Notes: generated from the sequence alone by a model not told the origin. A DNA stretch of 64,000 bases from Aurelia coerulea (GCA_039566865.1 CM076961.1:6595501-6659500); one strand, 5' to 3'. Numbered from the stretch's first letter, positions 12,124 to 23,296 are shown. Translations and numbers: made by a program.

Positions 12124-12932
12124 GCCTTTTAAAGATAGCTATCAAATGACAAACTTTTCTAAGAAGACAAATATGGAAAGGAAGAATAAGAATAAAGTTT
12201 AAATGATCATGCTGCTTGACTAACACATTTACAACTAAAGTTTAAGTACGGTAATTAGATTTCATAACATCTTTTTGTTTATAATTTACTTTCATGTTTT
12301 AGTTTTCATCATCAGTATTTTGACTTCATTGAGGGCTGCTAGCAGATCTATTTATCCATCGTTTCAAAATGTGTCTTTGTATCTTTATAAGCATTCTTTC
12401 CCTGCAAATGAAAAGCAGGATACACAATTCTTACATAACAAATTCACTATTCATATCAAGGAAAAGAGGTCACAGAGGTCACATATGCAAAGAAATATCA
12501 ACTATACAACAAATTTCAAAGTTTTGGAGACTGACTGAAACGAGACTTTATTAAAGATAATGCACTGGTAACGTAATATTCTCGATTTCATAATATTGCT
12601 GAATTCACAAGATTTCATGAAAGTTGGTAGGGGTTCATGTGGATTTGTAAGCGTTGTTATGAACTTGTAAGGGTGTACGTATTAATTCATTACTGTCTTT
12701 TACAGCTTTCTGAGTCCTTTTATAAATTATGAATTCATGTGCGCTTCCTCTAATTCAGACCCGTTTTAGAAATTCAGACGGCTTTTTATGAGTTGGTTTG
12801 GATTTCGCTACAAAATCCGGGGAAAATGTCTTATCTTTATGAATTCGAAGAAAATATTTCGAACGAATATTTTGATAAGATACTGCAGAACTGTGGTTTA
12901 GATGCAATGCTGTAAACATAATTGATATTGAA

Positions 12933-13582
12933 ATGATTAAAAGTGTATTTATGCTCTGTGCATCGCAAGCAGCTCAGTTTAGCAAAGCAGATAACTTGCG
13001 GAAAATTGGCCCTTCTTTAGTGCGAGAATTTTTAAAAGTCCATTCTGTTACTCTTAATAACCTGAAAAGAAACATTTTGACAGAATCAACTTTCCAAGAA
13101 TTCATAAATGCTTTATTTAGCCCAAAGCTTTGTTTATCTTTGGGATGCTATTCGATGTAACATACCTCAGGATAAGCGTAAATCCATCCTCAAATAGAAG
13201 AGACCTGAGTTTAGGTGCCAGCATGATATGCCACCAAAAAGTAGAGAAAATTTGGTCACTACTTGATACAACAATCCACAAGAGCGGTGGAAGCAATTTA
13301 AGAGTGCATAGTCGACCGAGCTGGCAATCTGTGGCTGCTAATTTTCACATTCTATTCAAAACCTACATTTCCACCATGGCAGAAAAAGACAAAGAACAAG
13401 AAAAAGCAAAACGCTCTATGAAAAGCCTTCAGGAACAGAAAGATATGATCACAAGTCAGTGGAATCTGAACTGCAAACTGTCCATTCTGAAGTTAAAAGG
13501 AAAACTACAGTCAGTTGTTGGGAGCATCATGTGGAGCAATTTTAGTTTTCAGAATTCATACCTTCTTTTGATGATCGTCTGA
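12933..13582 (+). other. Unrecognised open frames in the arm-specific segment
   Basis: Two overlapping frames (12,933-13,160 and 13,130-13,582) lie in the part of the left arm with no counterpart in the right arm. The second contains a Lys/Glu/Gln-rich segment (KDKEQEKAKRSMKSLQEQKD) that could form a short coiled coil. No family, start context or splice signals support a gene. It may be a remnant of an inserted or captured sequence. Confidence 0.2.
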
Positions 13583-14104
13583 TAACACTAACTTATAATG
13601 TACTTCTTTTCACAATCCTTTTTTTCAAAAACTACATATCCCTCCAGTGACCACTCCATCAAACATCAAAAATACAGCGGGGAAATTATGAAATTAAACA
13701 TTTTCAAGGGGATTATAAACATCATGGCGGGGAAAGGAAATTGTCGGCTATTATCTATGATGAAACTTGTACATTTTTTGACGTGGGAAACAAAAGTTTC
13801 AACAGGTAACCAACAGAAACACGGTGGGGAAAGAGTTTCAACTCAAACTTTAGCGGGAAATATATTTTCTTTGCGGTTCATCCTTCTACTTGGCGGGGCA
13901 ATGTTTCAGCGGGGTCGTTACTGGGGGGTGCAACTACAACAACCGAACGGTACCTTGCTTTCTAGCAGCAAATGCTCTGTGAAGCTATGTATGCATAGTT
14001 GAGAAGATGTTATGTCATTATTGTTTTAATTTTTCAGCTCTTTCATATTCATTAATATACACGAATCGTCTCAGTGCCCTTCTGAGTGGGAAGATGTTCT
14101 GTAA

Positions 14105-14627
14105 AGCATAGGTTCCAAATCTTTATCTCAGCGTAAAAAGGTGGGTGTAAAATTCAATGACTAATTTCTTCTAATTGAATGGCTTGAAAGGAACTTTAGA
14201 TACTTTTCTATAATTCTACCGTTGGACTTTCCAGAAATTTTGAATATTTTTGGAAATTACAGCGTATCTTACATTTCAACTCATTTGAGGATGAGACGTC
14301 ATCAAATTTCTAAATCATAAACGAGATGAGTGACAGACCTTTGCTTGATACCATATTGTAGGCATTCATAAATTATGGTTTCTTCGAAATATTTCATGTT
14401 ACGTCAAACAGTTTAGAAATTACGATGGTTCTAAGTTTTTTTGAAAATTTTTCTTGAATTCTTGAAATAGAAGAAAAACACTCTAATTCTGAAAATATTG
14501 AAGATTTCAGAAAATTCCAACGGTAGAATTATGGAGAATTAGCTAAAGTTTCTTTGCAGTCATTCAGTTCAAAGAAAAAGGTCACTCAATTTTACACCAG
14601 CCTTTTTAAAGATTTGGAACCAATGCT
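14105..14627. mobile_element. Foldback TIR element (AAGGTGGGTGTAA family), left arm only
   Basis: Inverted ends AGCATAGGTTCCAAATCTTT and the complement of AGCATTGGTTCCAAATCTTT continue inward through GGTGGGTGTAAA and the ACGGTAGAATTAT segment. The right arm of the inverted duplication lacks this element. A related copy, with an 8-bp target duplication, lies at 41,297-41,912. No coding capacity. Confidence 0.7.
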
Positions 14628-15036
14628 CGTGTACTTAGACGAGGGTGTGCTATGTGGAGGTCTGCCTTTTAATGTTGTCAAGAAAAATACTCAACAGACT
14701 CAATGAGATTGAAATTTCTGGGGATACCGAGGACTGCCCCTATTGAGGAAGCATTTATTATGCTAATGAAATTCAAAGCAAATCAGCAGTCGGGAAGCAT
14801 ATTGTCTTGCGCGGTAATCCCTTGTTTCTTTGCTAATCCTTGTTTGGATTGTTAGCTGGATACTGTACCCATATTTTTGAACAAACCAAGCATACGTTCT
14901 GTGGATGATAGCAAGTTTCCTCTTATAAGACTACCATTTACTCTTGAATTTCAATGATTCGTATCCCAGTCAAGAAGCTTATGAAAACGTGCACTTACGA
15001 TTCTTATTGGATTTCTGAACCCTTTCCCGACATATG

Positions 15037-16326
15037 TTAATCTTTGTTGATCTTGACTTCCACGACTCCTGCTCCTCCGTCTCTTATCTTGAATTTTGAC
15101 CTATTCTCTTTGAATTGACATTCAACAAATTTTGGCTTGATTTTATTATCAGCCATGTGACGATCACATGATGGACTGCAGCAAAATTGACCATCATATG
15201 GTCCATATACTCGCTTCTCCACTGAAACAAAACAAACTCCGATTATTTACGATGTGATAAATAAATGTTTTGAAAAATAAGCAAAATTTGCCTATTTAGC
15301 AGCTGAGAAAGCTTTCATTCCGTTGTTTGGAAAAAACACCAACTACAGTTCAGAGTAAGTTGATATTCATTATCTTAGCAATTTAAAGTATCTGTGTTAA
15401 AACATCAAAAATATGCAATGCATCACTACAGTTATATCGCTTCGCTAAATTTTACGCCATTTGTCTTGTGAATTTAACCAGCTGCATTACGTCAGCTCTG
15501 AAAATAAGAAACAAGAAGAATTGGCCTTTCATTGCTAATTAGATTGCTAAGGTTTCAACCTCTTCGGAATTCGCTACGTAGCAATAGACCTATTCGGCTA
15601 AGGCTTGTTATTCAAATTCAAGTCAAGAGATCGACTTCTTGATAAAGAAGCTTTTGATTTCTGGATCATATTTCGTAATGAATCCTTGTTTATTTGTTAT
15701 ATTATTGTTAATTGTTTATATACATCTCCCTTACTATTTACAATTTCATATGTGCAAAGCAAACTTCTCCAAATCAATGAAGAACAAAATGAATAAATTC
15801 GTTGTATAATTAAACAAATGTACATGAATACTTATTTGTCCAATAAGCTGCTAATTAAAAAAGAACGGATAAAAATTAACTTTCGGAAACAGACTGATCA
15901 GCGAGCCAATCAGAGTTAACGTCGTTTCTATTGTGATTTACAAAATGGAGAGTTCGCAGTATCCCGAACAAAGAATATTAGAAGCAAATGTGATTTGACT
16001 TGTTTTTTGATGTTGTAAATCATTTGGATTTCGTGATGACTGCGTAGAAGATCTAAATTTCAAAATTCCATGCTTGAAAGATAGATTTAGATTTTTACAA
16101 CGTCTGAAAAGAAATAGAATAATGCTAAGACTGCTCAAGAGTCTGATCACAAACTTTGGCCTGTTTGGCAATCTCAAAAACTTGAACGAATATTTTCAAG
16201 TTATCAAAAGTTACATGAATTATGCCATTAAGAGAAGGATCATACAAATCATATACCTGACACGTCTGCTTCTCCGCTTACATCAAAGGCTACCAAAAGG
16301 CACACAGATACCAGAGCCAACAGCAT
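15037..16326 (-). CDS. Small secreted four-cysteine peptide precursor, copy A (two exons)
   Basis: Exon 1 is 16,326-16,257 (70 bases): an ATG and a strongly hydrophobic leader of about 20 residues (LLALVSVCLLVA), then SGEADVS. It ends at a GT donor (16,256-16,255). Exon 2 is 15,221-15,037, after a pyrimidine-rich tract and AG (15,223-15,222). The exon 1 phase (one extra base) fits exon 2 (two bases) and keeps the frame, giving 84 residues. The second exon opens with VEKR, a dibasic convertase-type site, then a peptide with cysteines spaced CC-x3-C-x15-C and a basic C-terminal tail ending INKD. The CCxxxC motif recalls insulin A chains and CC-C-C venom peptides, but neither family fits in full, so function is unknown. 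Intron 1,035 bases. The paralogue is at 46,915-48,208. Confidence 0.65.
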
Positions 16327-16599
16327 TTTCTCAGAATTTTACCCTTTTCAGTTTAATTTTGCAATCTAACAGTTTACTATGAATCAAACAATGAATCCTT
16401 TGAAAAATCTGAAGGATTTTTAAAGGCACTACAACAGGTAAAACTGATAAAAAAGATGTATAAATGATAATGTTTTTCATTGAAAATCATACTTTTCTAA
16501 ACAAAAATAATGGATTATCTGCTAATTCATGCATAAAAAATTATTGACAATAAGTCACCAAAGAGATCAGCCGTAGTGTGATGAAAAGTTCATTGATAA

Positions 16600-16890
16600 G
16601 AGAAAAATGTGTGATATCGTGGAAAAGTTATATATCTATTAAGTCATGCGTTGGGTTTGAGGAGAAATGTGTGATATCGTCGAAATATTACTTATCTCAA
16701 AAATCACGCGTTTGGTCATGAACATGTTACTTATCGAAGAAAGATGCGTGATGGGTGGGTAAATTACATTATTGAAATCGCGCGTAATATCATCCACGCA
16801 TTACTTACATGTTAAAATTTATGATATCGTGAAGATATTACTTATCTATTAAAGCATGCATTGGGTTATGAACACGTAATTCGTGGAAGA
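16600..16890. promoter_or_regulatory. Degenerate tandem array upstream of peptide gene A
   Basis: About five diverged units of roughly 58-60 bases built on TGTGATATCGT.GAAATATTACTTATC followed by ATGCGTTGGGT. It starts about 275 bases upstream of the start codon of the minus-strand peptide gene. The same array lies upstream of the paralogue (46,195-46,670). A regulatory role is inferred from position and conservation only. Confidence 0.4.
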
Positions 16891-16972
16891 AATATTTAGG
16901 ATTTTTAGGAATTTTACATTTCAACGAAATCGTGCGTATTATTGTGAACACGTCATTTACGTGTTAAAACTG

Positions 16973-17237
16973 TAGGGTAAGACGGGGTAAAGTGAACTAA
17001 ATTTGGAGGTTTTTTAAGAATATCCTAAAGAGATTGTAGCTGAGGGCAAACTTTTTAACGTTGTTTTGTCATTATGTCTTTGGGTCAGTTTATCCAGCAA
17101 AAATATTTTTCAAATCTTTTTCCATTGTCTCACAAAAGAGCTTTCTTTGGCGACCGCTCTGCCTAGTTCACTTTACCCCAGGCCGTGGTAAAGTGAACTA
17201 CTTAGCAATTGCTCGATAAAACCAAAATGATGCTGGT
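16973..17237. mobile_element. Truncated copy of the GGGTAAGACGGGGTAAAGTG element
   Basis: About 265 bases closely match the left part of the element at 1,760-3,116, including AAAGAGCTTTCTTTGGCGAC and ACCAAAATGATGCTGGTAA. It stops where a degenerate tandem repeat begins, and the right end is missing. It sits just outside the left arm. Confidence 0.75.
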
Positions 17238-17364
17238 AAGCCCTATAATTTACTGAACAACCTCAAATTTACCGAGGCAATCCCTCCAATGACACTATGT
17301 TCCCCTCTCATTTACTGTATGTTATCCCTGTATTTATCTGAATAGCCTCAAATTTACTGCACGT
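17237..17364. repeat. Degenerate minisatellite flanking the 113-bp-LTR retroelement
   Basis: Diverged units around CCTCAAATTTACTG and ATCCCTCCAATG. The same kind of sequence resumes at 25,650-25,690, so the retroelement inserted into this array. A similar array lies at 45,020-45,390. Confidence 0.5.
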
Positions 17365-17477
17365 TGAAGAGCCCACAAACAGACAAAGAGTAACACACAT
17401 ATAAAGACGTGCCTCAGTCACTTCAGTGTTACATCGTCATAGCCTCATTCTCAAACAGTCTCTTCTAGAACATTACA
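17365..17477 (-). repeat. 3' LTR (113 bp) of the minus-strand Ty3/gypsy element
   Basis: Direct repeat partner of 25,537-25,649 with several substitutions. It contains a TTTATATG TATA-like motif on the minus strand. Confidence 0.8.
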
Positions 17478-17768
17478 TTCCTCCCCTAATTAACAAAACA
17501 AAACATAACATAACATAATTGATAAAGTACACATAACATGGTTCTATTGTGTCTGTTGCATTGTTATGTCAAAACTCAGTCTTAAAGTTTTCATCTCTGT
17601 ATCTAGCAGGGACTTGTCTTATTCACACCGGTCTCTCTATTGGAACTCTATCCTCTACTTCATTTGATGGAATGACATTTTCTTCTCTTTCATCAGTGTC
17701 AGGTGGAAGTGGCTGTGTGGTACAATAATCTCCTTCGCACCTTAACTTGTTCTCCTCCAGCCGTTGTA

Positions 17769-18034
17769 CAATGCCTGCCAAAAGTCCTTGGAACACTTAG
17801 GCCAGTTCTTGACAATCTGCAGTTCTAACCATAGCGATTAGGCTTAAACACCCCCTCACCCCCAAAACAATGTTGATTTGCAAGGTTATTGTCCTAGCAT
17901 TCCATCAGAGTCGCGAATCGTCCTGCCATCCCCTTTTTGTTATCACAGAACAACATTGTTCTGAAGAGGAGAGGGGGAAATCGCAAAAAAATGCAAAAAT
18001 AGCAAAGGTGTTCCAAGACTTTTGGCAGGCATTG
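17769..18034. mobile_element. Tc1-like MITE, copy 1 (266 bp)
   Basis: The ends are CAATGCCTGCCAAAAGTCC and its near complement ACTTTTGGCAGGCATTG. The TIR resembles the CAGTGCCTTGCAAAAGT type of Tc1-like elements. The left flank is TA (17,767-17,768) but the right flank is TC. It closely matches copy 2 in the same orientation. Confidence 0.85.
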
Positions 18035-18053
18035 TCTGAATTTTATTTCGATA

Positions 18054-18329
18054 ATGGCGTCGTACAGGAAAACAAACTTCACGCACCTATGGGTTTTCGA
18101 TGGTCCTGATTTCATTTTTGACCATCAAAAAGCCATATTTTATGTTGATGACGTCATAATTGGCAATGAAACCCATTGTAAGCGACTAATTGGCACTGCC
18201 GCACAACTGATTTTGGGGTCGCACAAGCACAACGAAAAACGCAAGAAACTCGTGGCAGAAATGGAAAATAAATGTTTGTCAGGAACTTTTCACAATGCTA
18301 AATGTTGTGAGTTAAGGACACCTATATAA
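18054..18329 (+). CDS. Unrecognised 91-residue frame in the MITE-flanked cargo
   Basis: An ATG opens 20 bases after MITE copy 1 and runs for 91 residues with several charged and aromatic positions (e.g. FTHLWVFDGPDF, FYVDDVIIGNE, KHNEKRKKLVAEME). It has no signal peptide, transmembrane segment or transposase motif. It could be a first exon or captured gene fragment, or a chance frame. A second frame (18,341-18,610) follows after a stop and may be related or incidental. The rest of the cargo to 19,674 shows nothing I can name. Confidence 0.3.
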   Translation: MASYRKTNFTHLWVFDGPDFIFDHQKAIFYVDDVIIGNETHCKRLIGTAAQLILGSHKHNEKRKKLVAEMENKCLSGTFHNAKCCELRTPI

Positions 18330-19674
18330 ACTATACATTAGTGGCACAAGTTAGCATGCCAAACCAGGCTCATTCTTCTGTACTGACTGCTCCGCAGAGA
18401 AAGGACCGCCCCAGTTACACAAATGAAATCATATCAGTTTACATTAACAGTCAACGAAAAGTTATTCCCATTTCTCCCCATACTACAGAAAGTAAGAACA
18501 TATATTTTGTGCCCAGTCGGTGTACATCATTGACGTACTTCGAATTCATCAAAACTTGCACTGGCTTCTTTCACGATCGAGGGGTAACTTCGAATAATTT
18601 CCACACTTAATGATAAATGCAGAATGAAATTTGATATAGTCTAAATTCATCTTTTTAAAAAGTGTAAAGTGTTAGATTTTCTGCACTTTCTCTATAACAA
18701 TTGGTCCTGTCAACCCGAAAGTACGGAAATCTGTTACCTCGGCCATGGTACACATTTCTAGCAAGTTAGGGCCAGTTTTCCAGACATTGTGGCTTGTTTT
18801 TCAAGCGATTTCAAACTGTGAACTGTGAGTGTTTTCTGTCCGTTTCAAACATTTTGAGGCAGAGAAGCGCGTAGATTCTATCGCTATTGTTTTCACTTGG
18901 CAACGTAACGTCTCTTATTATCTACCTGCATTGTTTCATGCGCTTAAATTGAAAGACATTGGAAACGACTATCTCAACATATAAATCGCCGCAAATTCGC
19001 AATTTGCTATATTGTTGTTGACAATGCCTGCAACTGAACGCAAAGGGTAACGGATAACCCCCTTGCAATTTCGATGCTCGACTTGATTTCAATCAATTTC
19101 GATCGCCTGACTTGCTCTGAAGGACAACACCGAAGGATACATCTGAGGGCACATCTCGCCATATGACTGTGATCTGTGTCTGTCGACAATTTCGAGTTTT
19201 GCCATTGCAGGTAAATGTACCAATAACAATTCCTAGCTGTACTAGAGTATTTCACAATGCCTATAACCACTAGTGCTTGCAGAGGTGCAAATGAGTCGAT
19301 GGAAGTAACCCCAGGAGCAGAAAAGGGAAACATGAAAAGTGGCAGCCTCGTTTCCATGTAGGATAAATTCACTTACTCTTTGGCCATGAAAAGATGTAAA
19401 ATTCGGGTTTCTCATTGCAAATCGATCGGTAAACTAATAATCTATCACTGTCATCCTATTCAAGTCTAAATAGCTGGATACACTGACTATTTGGTGGAAT
19501 TCCGAGTGTGGTATCATAGTAAAATCCATGAAAATCTATACAATGTTCAATTATAACGTCACATGTATGAAATATGAACTTTTAATTATGACCAATGAAA
19601 TCAGCACCACCGAAAACCCCTAGATGCTCGAAACTGTTTTCTTTTAAGTCACCGTAATCAAAATAAAATGCAGA

Positions 19675-19939
19675 CAATGCCTGCCAAAAGTCCTTGGAAC
19701 ACTTAGGCCATTTCTTGACAATCCGCAGTTCTAACCATAGCGATTAGGCTTAAGCACCCCCTCACCCCCAAAACAATGTTGATTTGCAAGGTTATTGTCC
19801 TAGCATTCCATCAGAGTCACGAATCGTCCTGCCATCCCCATTTTGTCATCACAGAACAACATTGTTCTGAGGGGAAAGGGGGAAATCGCAAAAAAATGCA
19901 AAAATGGCAAAGGTGTTCCAAAACTTTTGGCAGGCATTG
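19675..19939. mobile_element. Tc1-like MITE, copy 2 (265 bp)
   Basis: A near-identical, same-orientation copy of 17,769-18,034, ending CTTTTGGCAGGCATTG followed by TA. The retroelement pol frame on the minus strand runs into it, so the last residues of that open frame are MITE-encoded. Confidence 0.85.
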
Positions 19940-22261
19940 TAGCTTCTTGAAAAATGTAACATGTCTTGTGATGGTTCTTGTGGCATTTCTGGCTGTAACT
20001 AAACAGCCTTTCCTCTTCACAACAATAATCTGCTCGCTGTTGAAAGGTGTGGTTTTCTTGTTGAGCTTCGCTTGTCGACACAGAACTGTTTCCCCTACTT
20101 TAATATCTAGTTCTTTCACATAACTCTTGCAGTCTGCGTTCTGCTTCATTGTTTCTTTGCTCCTAGCATCCTTTGTACGCACCTCTTTGTCATAGAGCAA
20201 CATTTTCTTACTGGTAGGTGCTGGAAGACGCGTCTTGTACCTTCGCCCATTGAAAAGGAGACTGGCTGGATAATGCTTTGTCATTGTGTGTGGAGTAGCT
20301 CTGTAGGCCCTCAGGTATTTCTGTAATTCCTGTCTCCAGTTTAGACACTCTTCTGTGGAGGAGCGAATGATTTTTCCTAGGTTTTTCATAAGATTTTCGG
20401 CCATGCCATTCGCCCATGGTGCATATGGTATTTTCTTTTTGTGCTCAAAACCCATATATCTTGCATACGATTTGAATTCCTCACTGCTATATGGTGGCCC
20501 ATTGTCACTTGCTATTTCATCTGGGATTCCTAATGTTGAGAGAATTTTGTCCATTGCTGGTATGACTGCTGTACCAGAAGTTGAAAGCACGGTCTCGACC
20601 ATAGGAAATCTGGAGTACAGGCATTGTACAACCAGCAGGTATTCACCAGTGTCTACTGGACCATATAGGTCTGTTGCAAGTTTTGACCATGGTTCTGTGG
20701 GTAGTTCTGTTAGCTTGAATGGCTCTTGCTGATGAATATCTGTATTTGCCTGGCATGCCATGCATTGTGCAATTTCTGTTTCAAGCATCTTATCTAATCC
20801 CGGAAACCACAAATGCATGCGTAAGTATTGCCTTGTTCTCACAACACCTTGATGTCCCTCATGAGCAAGGGTTGTCACAGACTGCCAAAGGCTGGCAGGA
20901 ACAACAATTCGGCAACCTCTGAGCACTAGGCCATCCACTACTGATAGCTCTGGAAATATATCTGCATATGAAGCCAATTTCCCTTTCTGTTCTTTGCTGA
21001 TGTATCCCTGTGAGATAATTTCTTTGAGAACTGTCAATGTTTCATCCTCTAGCGTAGCTTTTAACATGTGTTCTTTTGTTACAGCCTTGGGAAGGTTTGC
21101 TCTGATAACTGCATCACTGTATAGCGTATCCTCTTCTATGGATTTCTTTGTTACTGTACACACATCAGCTAAGACAACTGGATGCCGGGAAAGATAATCA
21201 GCTGGATTTGTCTTCCCCGGCTCGTGAATTAGTGTGTAGCTATAATCTTGCAGCTTCAACTTGTCCCGCAGGATTCGTGCCGGAAGTTCTGCCTTGTACT
21301 GGTTGTACAAGGGTAACAGAGGCTTGTGGTCTGTGCTTGCAATGAAATGTTGAAGGCCATGTAGATAGATATGGTTTCTCTGCATGGTCTCAATTTCAAT
21401 TTGTGAGCAGCGGCTCTTAGTGTCTGTGGTCGCTCTGCTGTCGTATCTGATTACTTTGTATTGTTGTGTTTGGGGCTCAAGTTGTGTCAAGATGCTAGAA
21501 AGGCCATATTTGGAGCCATCTACAATGAGCTTTGTTTCTCGTGTTGGGTTAAAGTATGCCATTGTGGTGTCTTGTGAGAGAGCCTCTTTAATTGACTGAA
21601 GAGCCTTTTGACAATCATCGGTCCAGTTGAAAGTAACATTCTTTCTAGTGAGCAACCGCAACGGGGTTGTAAGAGCAGAGTAGTTGCGAATAAAATGAGC
21701 ACTGAAATTGGCCATTCCCAAGAAGTATCGAACTTCAGCTGCAGGTGGTTGGGCATCATGTAGAGCCTGTACTTTGTCACGTGATGGTGACATTCCTGCT
21801 GATGAGAAAGTCATACCAAAGAACTTGATTTCTGGTTGGTTAAAACTGCACTTTGACATTCCAAGTGTTAGACCGCAGTCATCAAGGCGCTGCAATACTT
21901 GCATAAGTGCTCGATCATGTTCTTTCTGAGATTTTCCAAAGACGATAATGTCATCATAGATGTTTTCAACATGCTCAATATCCACCAGCGTTTGACGAAT
22001 TTCCTCATTGAAAATCTCAGCAGCTGAATTGGTGCCAAAATTTAACCTTTTGAAACGCCTCAGGCCTTGATGGTTGTAGAACGTTGTCATGTATCTGCTT
22101 TCTGGGCTCAGCTCGAACTGCATGTAGCTTTGACGCATATCAAGTTTTGTGAAATGCTTTGCTCCATTTAATTTGTATCGCAGTTCTTCCAATGTGGGGA
22201 TGACATGACGTGTGCGCCGGATGGCAGTGTTAGCTGTGATCATATTAAGGCTCATTCGCAA
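19940..22261 (-). pseudogene. pol: Ty3/gypsy pol: reverse transcriptase, RNase H, integrase
   Basis: An open frame of over 770 codons of true pol sequence. In order: reverse transcriptase core (KHFTKLDMRQSYMQFEL; catalytic YDDIIVF; the block usually read as Y/FG, here LRRFKRLNFGTNSAAEIF), RNase H (LIVDGSKYGLSSIL and STDHKPL; the central part looks shortened), zinc-finger integrase N-domain (H-x3-H, then C-x2-C in CMACQ), and integrase core with catalytic Asp in TDLYGP, Asp in SDNGPPY and Glu in NGMAENL. The 5' part of RT is disrupted just upstream, and the C-terminus is cut by the composite insertion at 19,941. An ATG is not the true start: a gag-pol polyprotein is expected. Confidence 0.85.
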
Positions 22262-22303
22262 CTAGGATGGATCGGCTTTTGGTGTCAAAACGACATTTGA
22301 AAC

Positions 22304-22798
22304 TCACTCTGTTGGTCCATACGCTGGCTCAATGATGTCTGCATCTTCCAATTCTTTGAGAATGGCTTCAAATTGCTCCCGCTTTGCAAAGGGTATTCGG
22401 CACTGTGGTTGAATTTTTGGAGGTACTGACTTGTCCACGGACAATTTCACAACTCTGTATCGATGTTTGCCAATACCTTCAAACACCCCAGGGTACTGAC
22501 CAACGATGGCCTTAACTCTGTCTGTTGCATCTTGCTTATGTTTGTAGATATTATCCAGCTGCTGTTCGGAAGACTTTTTAGAGGTGAGATGCTCTGCCAT
22601 AGCTGAATATGACATGTGTTGAGTGACGTGAGTGGTGGCCTTGGCACTCTTGTTTCCCTGCTTTCTTTCCTGTGGCACATGGTGCATATCCTGCACGTCT
22701 GCGGTTAACTCTTTCACAGTGATGCTAAGCAGACTCAGATCAAAAGCAGTGTACTTTCCAATGAGGGGTTTTTGTCCTGATCCTGGAACAACATACAC
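22304..22798 (-). pseudogene. Ty3/gypsy pol N-terminal part (post-protease, RT start)
   Basis: This frame continues the same element upstream of RT. It contains the QCRIPFAKREQFEAILKEL segment and DIIEPAYGPTE, which corresponds to the start of Ty3/gypsy RT. A frame break separates it from the main pol frame at about 22,262-22,303, so the polyprotein is broken here. Confidence 0.75.
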
Positions 22799-22900
22799 GG
22801 TTGCAATGGCCTGTTTTCCATTGGCTGTTAACTGTGTCTGGAAGGATCCTTTTACCGGAATGGGTGGGGAGTTGTACGGCTTGAGCTTGACTTGTGTTCT

Positions 22901-23296
22901 TCAGAGTTTTGGTTTCGGGTGCAGCTGGTGGTAGAGGCTTTTATCAATGATATTTGCATCTGCACCTGTATCAATTTGCATTTTCAATTGTGTGCCCCCA
23001 TCAGACTTCACCTGCACCATGGTATCCGAATATCGTCTCTTGCTATGGATAGCATGAACTGGTGTAGTGACTGCATCCAGCTTGAGAACAGTTGGTCCTT
23101 CCACAAAATTTTTGTAGATATAACTGTCTTGCTCTGGATTTTCATCAAATTTTTCTTCTGTGTCAACCGTTTTGACTGGTTTTGTTGATTTTCTTGACTC
23201 ACAAACACTAGCAAAATGATTTTTCTTATTGCAGCTCTTACAGGTTGCACCCATATGGCCTTGCATTTCCCTTTGTGTGGTGTTCGCTCTCCACAA
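22901..23296 (-). pseudogene. Ty3/gypsy gag C-terminus (zinc knuckle) and protease
   Basis: It has one CX2CX4HX4C knuckle (CKSCNKKNHFASVC) of the nucleocapsid type, an acidic linker, then the aspartic protease motif IDTGADANII. More gag sequence continues upstream to about 23,470 in a broken frame. The order matches gag-protease of the Ty3/gypsy element at 17,365-25,649. Confidence 0.8.

Larger units (their letters stand above)
12140..16890 (+). repeat. Left arm of a large inverted segmental duplication
   Basis: This block is the inverted, diverged copy of 46,195-52,940. Shared landmarks: the GTTAGTCAAGCAGCATGATC region (12,207 here, 52,845 there), the frame at 12,275-12,538 against 52,554-52,823 minus, the motif at about 13,930-14,025 against 49,708-49,795, both peptide exons, and the upstream repeat array. 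Three stretches do not align: 12,910-13,930 here against 49,792-50,487 there, plus element insertions private to one arm. The spacer between arms is about 29 kb. Confidence 0.8.
17769..19939. mobile_element. Composite insertion: MITE - 1.64-kb cargo - MITE
   Basis: Two directly repeated MITE copies bracket 1,640 bases of unrelated sequence (18,035-19,674). Only the outer ends are flanked by TA (17,767-17,768 and 19,940-19,941); the inner junctions are TC and GA. Removing the whole unit with one TA returns the integrase/C-terminal frame of the surrounding retroelement to continuity, so the unit appears to have entered as one piece at a single TA. How it formed is inference. Confidence 0.6.

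Noticed and set aside
11854..12226. Overlapping frames with Arg-Asn-Gly-Thr repeats on both strands
   Set aside because: They are translations of the 13-bp minisatellite.
12275..12538. 87-residue frame conserved in the other arm (52,554-52,823 minus) with a hydrophobic start
   Set aside because: It is conserved only because the arms are duplicated; the frames differ at both ends, and there is no TATA box, splice support or conserved stop. Kept only as a landmark for arm pairing.
19007..19372. 121-residue minus-strand frame inside the MITE-flanked cargo
   Set aside because: No domain, leader or conserved copy; composition looks random. It could be revisited if the cargo source is found.
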